A stretch of 64,000 nucleotides of DNA from Ambrosia x helenae (Eukaryota > Streptophyta > Magnoliopsida > Asterales > Asteraceae): NCBI GenBank assembly GCA_030844895.1, contig CM061234.1, positions 9,703,173 to 9,767,172 on the forward strand, given 5' to 3'. A program made the translations under genes and the position numbers. Below the pieces are notes generated by a model. That model saw only the letters and a program-made list of their open reading frames with translations. It had not been told where the DNA came from and did not search any database. How positions within the stretch are numbered: the first letter of the stretch is position 1; each line of letters begins with the position of its first letter. Shown here one piece after another: positions 34,834-44,483 of the stretch.

Positions 34834-36619
34834 CTTCCTTCAAGTAAAGACGAGCCAAACGATCCATAGTGTCGGTCTCCTTAATGGCAAGAAAATGAGC
34901 TGATTTCGTCAACCGATCGACAATCACCCATATCTTGTCGTTCCCGCTTGGTGACTTAGGAAGTTGTGTGACAAAATCCATAGTAATCCGTTCCCATTTC
35001 CATTCCGGAATTTCAGGTTGTTGCAAGAGACCCGACGGTTTCTGGTATTCTACCTTGACCTTAGCACAGGTCAAGCATTTGCTCACATATGAGGCTATGT
35101 CCGACCTCATGTTTGGCCACCAGTAGAGCACCTTCAGATCTTGGTACATCTTATCCGAACCAGGATGAATAGAATACCGGGACTTATGAGCCTCATCAAG
35201 GACAAGCTCCCGTAGTCCCCCGAACAAAGGAACCCATATACGTTCTGCGAAATAGTGCAGGCCATCAGGCCTTCGCTCTAGGTGCTTGTCGGCACCGTGC
35301 ATAGTTTCAGCTTTAAGGTTTTCCTCCTTCAAAGCTTCTAGCTGGGCAGAACGGAGTTGATCAGGTAACGATGAATGGATAGTGAGTTGCAATGCCCGAA
35401 CGCGACGAGGTTTAGTAGATTCCTTCCTGCTCAAGGCGTCTGCTACAACATTTGCCTTGCCAGGATAGTATTTAATAGCACAATCATAGTCGTTCAAAAG
35501 TTCGATCCAACGACGCTGCCGTATGTTCAAATGTTGTTGGTCGAAAATGTGTTGGAGACTCTTGTGATCGGTGTAGATGGTGCATTTGGTACCGTACAAG
35601 TAATGTCTCCAAATTTTCAACGCGAATACCACGGCACCCAACTCCAAGTCATGAGTTGTGTAGTTCTTCTCGTGCACTTTGAGTTGACGAGAAGCATACG
35701 CAATCACTTTCTCGCGTTGCATCAACACGCAACCGAGTCCATGAATGGAAGCATCACAGTAGACAACGAAATCATCAGGACCCTCAGGTAAAGACAAAAT
35801 AGGAGCAGAACACAGTTTAGACTTCAGTTCTTCAAACGCTGACTCTTGTGGTTCACCCCAGTCGAATTTCCTATCCTTCTGAGTGAGAGTGGTGAGGGGT
35901 TGAGCAATCTTCGAGAACCCCTGAATGAAACGACGATAATAGCCCGCAAGGCCTAGGAATTGCCGCACCTCAGTTGGCGTCTTTGGTGCTCCCCAGTCCT
36001 TGATCGCTTCGATTTTTGCTGGATCGACATGAATTCCTAGTTCATTAACCACATGTCCTAGGAATTGAACTTCGCGTAACCAAAAGTCACACTTTGAGAA
36101 CTTGGCGTAAAGTTGTTCCCGTCGCAAGAGTTCCAAAACTAACCGCAGATGTTCCCCGTGTTCGGTCTCGTTCTTGGAGTAGATCAGAATGTCATCAATA
36201 AACACAATGACGAACTTGTCCAGATATGGTTTACAGACGCGGTTCATCAAGTCCATGAAAACCGCCGGTGCGTTCGTGAGACCGAAAGGCATGACCAAGA
36301 ATTCGAAATGGCCATAACGTGTTCGAAAAGCAGTCTTCGCAACGTCAGCCTCCCTGACGCGCAGCTGGTGATAACCGGACCTCAAATCGATCTTGGAATA
36401 ATAACTAGAACCCTGAAGCTGGTCGAATAGATCATCAATACGTGGAAGAGGATAACGGTTCTTGATGGTCAATTTGTTCAGTTCTCTGTAGTCTACGCAT
36501 AATCGGAAACTCCCATCCTTCTTCTTAACAAATAGAATTGGGGCTCCCCAAGGGGAAGAACTTGGCCGAATGAAACCCTTGTCCAAGAGTTCCTGTAACT
36601 GACTGGACAATTCCTGCAT
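34787..36619 (-). CDS. Element C pol: reverse transcriptase, RNase H, integrase N-terminal part
   Basis: The 610-codon frame holds the RT core (KKKDGSFRLCVDYRELN, the LPRIDDLFDQL region, and catalytic FIDDILIYSK near 36176-36205). RNase H follows (YCDASIHGLG, DHKSLQHIF). Then come the HHCC zinc finger of integrase (H...SIHPG...CLTC) and the first catalytic Asp in ITMDFV. These replicate and insert the element's DNA. The listed ATG is internal: RT sequence begins upstream in the frame of gag-protease after a one-base shift near 36728. At the far end the frame breaks at 34815-34819. Confidence 0.9.
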   Translation of the reverse strand: MQELSSQLQELLDKGFIRPSSSPWGAPILFVKKKDGSFRLCVDYRELNKLTIKNRYPLPRIDDLFDQLQGSSYYSKIDLRSGYHQLRVREADVAKTAFRTRYGHFEFLVMPFGLTNAPAVFMDLMNRVCKPYLDKFVIVFIDDILIYSKNETEHGEHLRLVLELLRREQLYAKFSKCDFWLREVQFLGHVVNELGIHVDPAKIEAIKDWGAPKTPTEVRQFLGLAGYYRRFIQGFSKIAQPLTTLTQKDRKFDWGEPQESAFEELKSKLCSAPILSLPEGPDDFVVYCDASIHGLGCVLMQREKVIAYASRQLKVHEKNYTTHDLELGAVVFALKIWRHYLYGTKCTIYTDHKSLQHIFDQQHLNIRQRRWIELLNDYDCAIKYYPGKANVVADALSRKESTKPRRVRALQLTIHSSLPDQLRSAQLEALKEENLKAETMHGADKHLERRPDGLHYFAERIWVPLFGGLRELVLDEAHKSRYSIHPGSDKMYQDLKVLYWWPNMRSDIASYVSKCLTCAKVKVEYQKPSGLLQQPEIPEWKWERITMDFVTQLPKSPSGNDKIWVIVDRLTKSAHFLAIKETDTMDRLARLYLKEVVSKHGGTSFYYLGS

Positions 36620-38539
36620 CTCGGGAGGTGCAAGACGATAGGGGGCCCGAGCAATAGGAGCAGCCCCTGGTACAAGATCAATACCGAACTCGACTTGACG
36701 ATGAGGAGGAAGACCAGATAAATCATCGGAAAAACATCAGGAAACTCGCGTACCACCGGAATGTCGTCGATCTTCTTTTCATCACCAGAGGAAACAGATA
36801 AAAGCGCCAATACGGCTGGATAACCCTTTCGAAGACACTTAAGGGCTTTCATGCTAGAGATGATGTTTAGCGAGACACCACCCTTGATACCGTACACAGA
36901 AAGAAATTCTCCATCAGGGAGAGGAATCCGAATAACCTTATCGTAACAGACAATCTCCGCGCGATACAAAGATAACCAATCCATTCCTACCACAACGTCA
37001 AAACTACCCAAAGGTACCGGCATAAGGTCGATGGGGAACGATAAACCCGACAACTCTAATTGACACTCCCGAAGAACACTAGTAGCTTCAATCGTCTTAC
37101 CGTCAGCTAACTCAATAATATACTTGGCCTCTAATGGTACGGGTGCTACATTTAGCAGTCGACTAACATCCATGGATACAAAACTCTTGTCGGCACCAGA
37201 ATCAAACAACACGCTAACAGAACGATTATTGAGAAGAAACGTACCGGTGACTGTGTCAGGGTCCTGCCTAGCCTCAGCAGCTCCAATGACGAAGGCACGT
37301 GCATTTCTGCCGCCGCCCCCGTTGTTCCCATTCCCGTTGTTCCCACCCTGCTTCAGTTTTGGGCAATCCTTCTTGTAATGCCCAGTGTCACCACAGTTGT
37401 AGCATCCTTGTTTCCCTGTAGTCCCCTGAGTAGTCGGAGCTGAACTGTTAGTCGGAGCCTGAGTCGATGGAAGTGTAGCCCGACAATCCTTAGCATAATG
37501 CCCTGTTCGCTGGCAGCGGTGACAACGGTTACTATCGCAGTTCCCTTGATGATGCCGTCCACACTTGTTACATTTAGGCAGTTTCCCCGCATAACCACCC
37601 TGTTTTTTACCCGAAGAAGAAGAAGAACCCCCATTATCAAACCTCTTACCCTGCTGTGTTGGCCCAGATCCTTTCCCGTCATTTTCCCACTTGCGCTTGT
37701 TGTTCTTTGGGGCCTTAACAGTCGAACCCTTCGCAGGCAAAATCCCCTCATTCACCTTTAAGTTAGTCATTCTATGGGCCGATCGAACTACCTCCGCATA
37801 AGTAGGATGATTTCCAGCAGCCACTAACCCTGCAATTTCCGGTACTAACCCTGATACATAGTGTTCAATCTTACGATACTCTGGCACGTGCAGATCGGGA
37901 CACAGCACTGCCAACTCATTCCTCCTCACAGTATACTTCTCGATTTCCGATCCAGTCATCTTGAGGTTCCACACCTCATGCTCCAGCTTCTGTACTTCTT
38001 CCCTCGGGCAATACTCCCGCTTCAGCAACTGCACAAAGTTCTCCCATGGCATAGCATATGCCTCCCCAATACCCATGTTCTGGGTGATACCATTCCACCA
38101 AGTCAATGCCACGTCCTGAAATAACGCAGCCGAATACTTCACCCGATCTTCTGGGAGACAGTTACACATCAGAAATACCGACTCCACTTTCTCCAACCAC
38201 CTAAGCAAGCTAACCGCACCCTCAGTGCCAGAGAATTCCTGGGGCTTGCAGTCCCGGAACATCTTGTAGGTGCACATGGGTGGGGGTGGGTCAACAGGAC
38301 CACCTGAAACGAAACGCATGAGAAACCACGAAGAATGTAAACAAGGTTCACCAATGAGGCAAGGAAAATGGATGAATCAACTTACCACCACCGTTGTGCC
38401 CTAACTGAAAGGCAGCTTGGAGCAAGTTGTTCAGATCATCCTGCGATAGGTTAACACCTCCACGACCACCAGCACCACCGCGACCACCACCACGTCCACC
38501 ATTGCGACCACCTCCACGTCCTCCTCGTACTCCATACAT
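36493..38539 (-). CDS. Element C gag-protease, two exons
   Basis: Exon 1 (38539-38386) starts at an ATG and encodes a Gly/Arg-rich RGG-type stretch followed by LSQDDLNNLLQAAFQLG. Exon 2 begins at 38303 after an 82-bp GT-AG intron. The join is in phase and links NGG to GGPVDPPPP. The gag domain follows (MFRDCKPQEFSGTEGA...WW). Three Cys/His knuckles come next (CNKC..HH..NC, CHRCQRTGHYAKDC, CYNCGDTGHYKKDC), then the aspartic protease with DSGADKSF near 37184-37213 and GMDWL. The frame leaves the pol frame near 36728, so the last 78 or so codons to 36493 are out of frame and meaningless. Confidence 0.85.
38304..38385 (-). other. Predicted intron in gag of element C
   Basis: Minus-strand donor GTAAGTTG and acceptor TTTCGTTTCAG. 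The 82-bp length suits a plant intron. Unspliced reading hits a stop soon after exon 1 (…SLPHW), while splicing joins both parts in phase 1. No transcript evidence is available here. Confidence 0.7.
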
Positions 38540-39079
38540 GATTCTGGCAGAAAGAGCGAGAAAATTTAGTTTCGCAGATAAGGATATCCACTAATGTTCA
38601 CAAGATCAACGCTAGATCCAATCCAGGACTATCCCTTCAAACCCAGAGCTCACCAGGGCTTCCATGCATTTCGGTTTATGATTTTGTGTGCACCCAAAAT
38701 GATAAACCGCTCTACATGGTCCTCCAAGTGTTCTCCTAGTCCAAAGTTCAAATCACCGAACATAGACTCTCAGCTACACACCGAAATGCTACGGTAGTTT
38801 ATGGCAAGTGTTTCTATTGGAGTGCGAAAGGGAGATGTCCGAGCCTTGGACAAATCTCAAGAGCACACGAGTTACTCCAATAGACTACACTGCCTAGAAA
38901 ACAAGTAACCCAACCTAAGATAGAACGGATGATGTAACATAGAAAGACCAACGATTTAGATACACCCCGACAAGACCATACGTAAACCACTATAACGTTT
39001 AGTACCATGTGATCGTCTAGTGTGTGCGACTCGGCTATAGACTAGACCCTACATGCAGTCCTAGTTCACTATAACCATT
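38540..39079 (-). other. Leader of element C between primer site and gag
   Basis: Untranslated leader of about 540 bases with no long open frame worth calling. It would carry packaging and dimerisation signals, which I cannot locate. Confidence 0.6.
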
Positions 39080-39092
39080 GGCTCTGATACCA
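39080..39092 (-). other. tRNA-Met primer binding site of element C
   Basis: The complement of TGGTATCAGAGCC, three bases from the LTR end, as in element B. Confidence 0.9.
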
Positions 39093-39095
39093 ATC

Positions 39096-41719
39096 TGTCA
39101 CACCCTCAAAATCCACTGGCGGAGTTTTACCGCGAGGCGCATGACAAACCAGGATCCAAACCAACGATCACAATAAACAAGTCTAAATGAATATAATGCA
39201 ATTTCAAAACATAGTTTAAAATTCCCGTTTACAGCGGAAGCTTATTCAAAACAGTATCTCAAAAGTAAACCAATTGTTCAACATATGAAAACCATGCGAC
39301 TCTAACTAGACGCCGTGCAGACGTGTGCGCCCTAGTTCCATTGTGCTACCTTAGCGACCTGAGAAAACATGTAAAAGTTTACGTCAGCACAAAAATGCTG
39401 GTGAGTTTACAGGTTTTGTATCCAAGTACCAAGTCCACCTGTCCATACTATAATAATCGAAAACCAGTATACGCTAGCTAGGCGTACGTTTTGTTACTAC
39501 CACGATTGGAAAACCATTACTAACGCGAATACCAAAAGTATGCCCGATGTATGTTCCTGTTGTTCCTGTTGTTCCTGTTTGAGACAATATGCACTCGCCC
39601 GGCCCTCCAAGCCGACGAGCGGGGTTGGTCACTCCCAATAGCGCTATTCACATTTCCCCGTTGTGCAAACCCGCACATTCATGGTTCCCCCCGGGACTTC
39701 CAAAGATCGTGTAGTACACAATAGAAACCCATAGTATGACAGTAGTTACCAAATAATCGTTTTAACACATGTTTTCTCCCCCGAAAATATGAAACCAGTT
39801 TAAAAGAGGGGCCGTAAACTCACCTTAACGTGCAAGCAAAGAATCCGAACAGCAAGCAATATATGCTACCGACACCCTAATAACAGTGTCGCTTAGTGAG
39901 TATAGGCGTAATATCATTACCCATATAACTCGTTTGTCCAAGGCGTTTTAAATGTTCAAAAGTGTGTATGCGACGCCTAGTGATTCTACATGCAATAGTA
40001 AACCCTACGGACCCGTTGGTGAATACGTTGGTTACAATTAGTTTCTACATTCCGTATGTGTCTCAGACAAGTGTACTTCAGTTTCATGTCAATTCCATAC
40101 CACCTAAGACCTCAATTAATCACAGAAGCACATAATACACAATCTGTGTTTTCAGGACAGATTGTGCGCCATCAAAACTAATTTATTTAAAATAGCAAAC
40201 CAGTGAGTTAACCTCCCAAATTTTTACTGAATTTACTTTGGGATTCACTCGACAATACCTATTTTTGTTTTGTCTCAATTCCAAACACAAAAATTATGAA
40301 AATTCGTACAACACAGCTATGTCCAGAAAATCTCCTCAACAGGTCAGTTTAGTAGGAAAATTCTTAAAAATTGTGTATTCATCCAAACGAGATGAATCCA
40401 CTTGGAAAAGCTCTATTTTCCAGTATTGACCTACTGTAAAAATTTCATAATCTAATTCCTTGTAAATCTCAAGTTATGACCATTTAAAGTTAACCCAATT
40501 TACAAATCCGAAAATCTGATATGACCCCTAATCAATTAAAATTCCAAAAACGACTCAAACGACGTCCAAATTCGATGTTTTTGCCCATTATGAAAAGCTA
40601 AGACCTTGTACGTTACAATCATGCAAAGAATCGATCAAATCAATTGTTTTCAAGCCACGAAACAGACCCTACAAGTCGACTTTCAGAATCTGTCCAGATT
40701 CTGATCGTACAATATCATCAATTATATCAAACCCTAGTTGCATATTATCAATCAATAATACCTAATAATCATCATACAACTTTCCTAATACCTATTCCCA
40801 TCAGATCCTATTATCAAACATGTCAAGATCAAAGCTTTTAAGATCAAAACACCAATAACTTGCGCAACAAGCATCCTATGATGTTACTACGCGTTTATTA
40901 ATAGGTTTAATCCGTTTAATCTTCAAAAAGACTCATGTTTTAATGTTTATTAAATCCAATCAGACCTGGACAAACTTGTTATAGGATTTTTACAATAAAA
41001 CATAAAGTAAAAAGCGTAAGAAATCATGAGTTATACCCTTAGCTCTTCAAATCAATCAATCGCGCGCCTTGGAGCCTCCCAATTGATGATCTTAAGCCTT
41101 AGCAGGTGTTTTTGGAGTGAAATATTCGTGTGGGGCAGTAAGGGGGCGATTAGGGTTGAGTATGAGGGCTGCATGGGAGTTAAGGATGTTTAAATACGAG
41201 TTTGAGGCGGTTTAAACCCGTCAGTGCCCTTCGAGCGGCCGCTCGGAGCCTGTGAGCGGCCGCTCACAGGTCCGGGTGGCGCGCTTTTGCCTCGTTTCGC
41301 CTCCCGACGCGTTATCCTTCGACGTTTTCGTTATTACGGACCGTAACAAGTGTAACCCCATGCGTTAAGACCCTAATCCACCTCACGCTCCACTTTTAAT
41401 AATTTTTATTAACGTGTTCGGTCTAGGTTCACATAATCACGTATGGTTTTCACATAAGTTTGTCAGATATCACCGAGACACATAAGTTTGTTATTCACCA
41501 ACGTCCGAGGTTCACTAATCATGAAATCACATGTTAACTCACACAAGGAGTCAGAACCCGACCCACACAAGGAGTCAAAGCATCTCATAACCCGAGATAA
41601 TGCTCGTATGTCCTATCTAGCTATCTAGATAACCCTCGTTAAGTATAATATACGCGTGACTCGCTAAGGTAGACTTTAATCTAGACCATGTTGTTAACCA
41701 GAATTTGCCGGGTGTCACA
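39096..41719 (-). repeat. Right (5') LTR of element C
   Basis: It is 2624 bp and matches the left LTR apart from one T fewer near 40425. It holds the promoter for the element on the minus strand. The NotI-type palindromes are at 41232-41245 and 41250-41269. Confidence 0.92.
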
Positions 41720-41805
41720 GATTCAATAAACCCAATACAAGCATGATAACAAATCTGTAATAAGGGGGTTTTGTAAAGGATGATCTAACTAACAAAGTGG
41801 CACAA

Positions 41806-42145
41806 ACGACTACTGTTCCGGTTGTTGTACCCTGGGAAACAGCCCGTCTGAGAGGAGGCGCGGAATCTGTTTTAAGGGCCCCGTGTCAAACACGATCCTC
41901 AACCAAAAACCGTCTACAACAAGTTTGTTATTCTTGCAGCGGAGTGCTACACAAGATGGTTCGGTTGAAGTTTACTAAAGTATTCGACTTGAATCAAGAT
42001 TCGGTATATGTATTTGTTTTTTATTTTCATTTACATTTATTATTGTAATCGGTATTGTACTATGTTATTTCTACGAATAACGAGAGTATCGTTATTATTT
42101 CTTTTTATTATTAATTTAATAAAATTGTGAACCCTATTTCCTACA
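41806..42145 (+). repeat. 3' LTR of element A, right part
   Basis: It matches the last 342 bases of the left LTR with two one-base gaps. The equivalent of 17529-18080 is missing. The join to element B falls on the shared bases ACGA (41806-41809). Confidence 0.85.
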
Positions 42146-42262
42146 ATTGTTTCCGAGAAGGCTTGGTTGCAGGATTGAGCTATTTGACATCGTTAGAGCA
42201 TTCACAATAGTTTCTCCATCCACCATCCACTCACAACCAATCACAACCACATATTACACTAA

Positions 42263-42560
42263 GGGGTTGTTTGGTTGATTAAGTGCTGAATTATTAAGAG
42301 GTCTGAATGGTTAAGCGCTGAATCATTAAGTTGGACCTCTTAATGGTTAGTTTTCTTGTCCCACGTTGGTAGGGGAGCCTCATTAAGGTTCGGCCTAGTT
42401 CAGTGCTTAATAGTTCAGTGCTTAATGGTTCAGCAACATCCCAAATCTTAATGATTTAGACTTAACCATTCAATTCAGAAGCTAAAACAAACACACTGAA
42501 TGCTGAATCATTCAGCGCTGAATGGTTAAGAGCCTCATTAAGAGGCTACCAAACAGCCCC
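42263..42560. mobile_element. Tourist-like MITE (PIF/Harbinger type), copy 1
   Basis: Ends GGGGTTGTTTGGT and ACCAAACAGCCCC are inverted with one mismatch and flanked by TAA on both sides (42260-42262, 42561-42563). The inside consists of CTGAATCATT/AATGATTCAG-like inverted units. The element is 298 bp with no coding. Confidence 0.75.
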
Positions 42561-42563
42561 TAA

Positions 42564-43300
42564 ACCTCATTACAGTTTCCCCCTTCTCCACTCACAACCA
42601 CTTTCAACAAATATTAAAAAATAAATACAGTTTTCCCGTTTTCCCCAAAAAATTCCCAAAGAACCCAAAATTTAACGATAAACAGTAGATTCCCCCATTT
42701 TCTTCACTTACAACCATTTCTAACCCGATAAAAATTTTTAAGGTTTTGTCTCACACAAATATAAGGGCTCTATTGTGAATACTCTTAGTGAATGTACTAC
42801 CCTAAGAAAAAAATCATCTAATCCTTCCCTAACTTGCCATTGAGGGCGCTCTTACACTGTGATGGTTCTTACATGTTGGCAATGTCATTGTGCAAGTGTT
42901 TGTATTCATCCATTGGTGTAAAAGATCGTGGCTGGATTAATGTGTAAGTGAAACAGAGTAGTTATTTTAAAATTCCGTATGCTTTTGTGTTATTCTTTGT
43001 ACAATAATGATATGTTCTTATGTGACGCATATAACAAAGTCTTGCAAACACCACGTTGTTGCCGATACACGCGCGACGGGGGAAAATACTGGTTAGCTAT
43101 CAAATAATAAACCCTTTAGTCAACTCGTTTGCACATGTAGCACGAACACGCGTACTTAACCCTGACACCACGCCACACATAAAATCCTACGTTGTCGGTG
43201 AAAACCCCAAACCCAAACCCAAACCCAAACTCAAATATCGACTCCATAGCTGCTGTTCTTCATCATCATCATTATCGGATTAAACTAAACACGTCACACC
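42564..43300. other. Intergenic and probable promoter region of the NYN-LOTUS gene
   Basis: There is no gene in this stretch. CA-rich sequence at 43200-43400 (CCCAAACCCAAACCC, TCTCTC) looks like a 5' untranslated leader. I cannot fix a TATA box. Confidence 0.4.
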
Positions 43301-43404
43301 CATCACCACCTGTAATCTAACATCTGCTTTCGTCACCAATTTCTCTCTCCCAGTACATATTATATTTTCTTCAAATTTGTGTACTTTATACATCACGATT
43401 TTAG

Positions 43405-44456
43405 GTAAAGATCTTTAACGAATCATCTTGAATTTGAGTATGATGTGTTTATGATCCTATTTTTTTTATTTATTTTATTAGTATTTGGTATTTGCTCACT
43501 TTTGTAGTTTGAAGAAATTGGAAACATGTTATTGCATATGTAAAAGGTTTTTTTGATGATTTAAGGTTTAATTACTTGATTATTATTACAAATATGTTTG
43601 CTAGAATATTGTGATTTAGATTTAGTTAAATCATTGGCTCCATCATTTTTGTTAGGTTTAGAAATAGGGATGGATCTGAAACATTTGGGATGAGTAAATT
43701 ATTTGGGTATGAGATTGATTAAAAGAATTCAAAGATTCAGGTATGGGTATGGCATTAGGTGATACCCGGCCAGATTACCCCAACCATATACATGTTTAGC
43801 CGGACGGTATACCCCTTTACCCGAATGATATGCAAGAAAAACAAATGATTGCTCACTTACGCTTGTTTAAGAATGCTTGTGTCGCTCCTGAGGCTATCAG
43901 GTTCTTGGTCACGGTGCAGAAGAAAGTCGTTAACAGCAATTCCTCCATCCCGATGAACTAAGGGTTCGCGTTTAGCAGGATAGGCTTTGCGATTCAAATG
44001 GCGGTAGCGGTGCAGCTGGTTGCCCGTTTGCCTGCCATCCATCCTCCTGTAATTGTTTTTTTTTTTTTTGAATGCTATGAAGTCTGAAGTTCATACTGAA
44101 GTTTGTATAGTTTAGATATTTCATACATTTTATGGTGAAGAAAGTATTTATGTAATTTGTTGTAGTTGTTAAAAACGGAAAATTAGATCATACTTTGAAT
44201 GGTAAGAAAAAGAATTGTACTTGGAAATCACAACCTGTATTTTTAACAAACTAACAGGTATACCTGATGTCCTGATACTAGACGGCTAATTACCCAACGG
44301 GCATTGGGCCGGAGATTGGACATGGTTTGACAATAGGGATTGCGGTTAACAATACCTGTCCCATTTCCATCCCGAATTAGATATCCATGCCCACTCCCAT
44401 TCCAATTCTTGACTGCAATGGATCATGATTGTAACCCTGTGTATGATTTATTGCAG
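43405..44456 (+). other. Probable 5'UTR intron of the NYN-LOTUS gene
   Basis: Donor AG|GTAAAG at 43405 and acceptor TTATTGCAG at 44456, with a polypyrimidine-poor but acceptable acceptor. It leaves a 27-base leader before the ATG at 44484. The upstream exon extent is inferred, not shown. Confidence 0.5.
43665..44375. mobile_element. Degenerate hAT-like element in the 5'UTR intron
   Basis: It starts TAGGGATGG and ends CCATCCCGA. The flanks TTTAGAAA and ATTAGATA agree at 6 of 8 positions. The inside has GGTATACCC/GGGTAT runs like the element at 54044-54592. A 61-codon minus-strand frame at 43857-44042 has no motif. Confidence 0.45.
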
Positions 44457-44483
44457 GAATATTGAAGCTTTTTTGAGCTGCTA

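Larger units (their letters stand above)
31110..41719 (-). mobile_element. Ty3/gypsy chromovirus C (Tekay/Del-like), nearly intact
   Basis: The 10,610-bp element lies on the minus strand between perfect 5-bp duplications, GATTC (31105-31109 and 41720-41724), in B's right LTR. Its LTRs (2625 and 2624 bp) look identical apart from one base in a T-run. In order on the minus strand it has a Met-tRNA primer site, gag with an intron, zinc knuckles, protease, RT, RNase H, integrase, a chromodomain-like tail and a polypurine tract. Two single-base frame breaks interrupt pol. The chromodomain-like ending, long LTRs and primer site place it near Tekay/Del. Confidence 0.92.
22927..41809 (-). mobile_element. 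Non-autonomous Ty3/gypsy-type element B inside A's LTR
   Basis: Long LTRs (22927-25512, and 28197 onward) flank a 2.7-kb interior. On the minus strand an initiator-Met tRNA primer site (TGGTATCAGAGCC, 28181-28193 on the plus strand as its complement) lies beside the right LTR, and a purine tract lies beside the left LTR. No gag or pol is readable, so it depends on other elements. The sequence is of Tekay/Del type in its LTR ends (TGTGACATCC...GGGGTGTTACA) and in a PPT-side hairpin shared with C. The right end is truncated by a deletion that also removed part of A's LTR. Confidence 0.8.
28197..41809 (-). repeat. Right (5') LTR of element B, interrupted twice and truncated
   Basis: Its pieces are 28197-29059, 30079-31109 and 41720-41809. 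A Helitron separates the first two and element C separates the last two. The last 607 bases of the LTR (the equivalent of 24906-25512) are missing. Confidence 0.85.
17073..42145 (+). mobile_element. LTR retrotransposon A (no pol seen), outer shell of a nested block
   Basis: Two LTR copies match: 17073-18422 on the left, and 22471-22926 plus 41806-42145 on the right, the right copy being split by later insertions. The host flanks ATTTT (17068-17072) and ATTGT (42146-42150) form a 5-bp target duplication with one mismatch. A purine run TGTGGGGGAT precedes the right LTR, setting the plus orientation. The inside (18423-22470, about 4 kb) has no gag, protease, RT or integrase, so the element would be non-autonomous (LARD-like). 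No standard tRNA primer site is visible after the left LTR. It carries the hairpin array described separately. Confidence 0.8.

Noticed and set aside
34121..37761. Plus-strand open frames across element C
   Set aside because: They are antisense shadows of gag-pol, which has full domain support on the minus strand.
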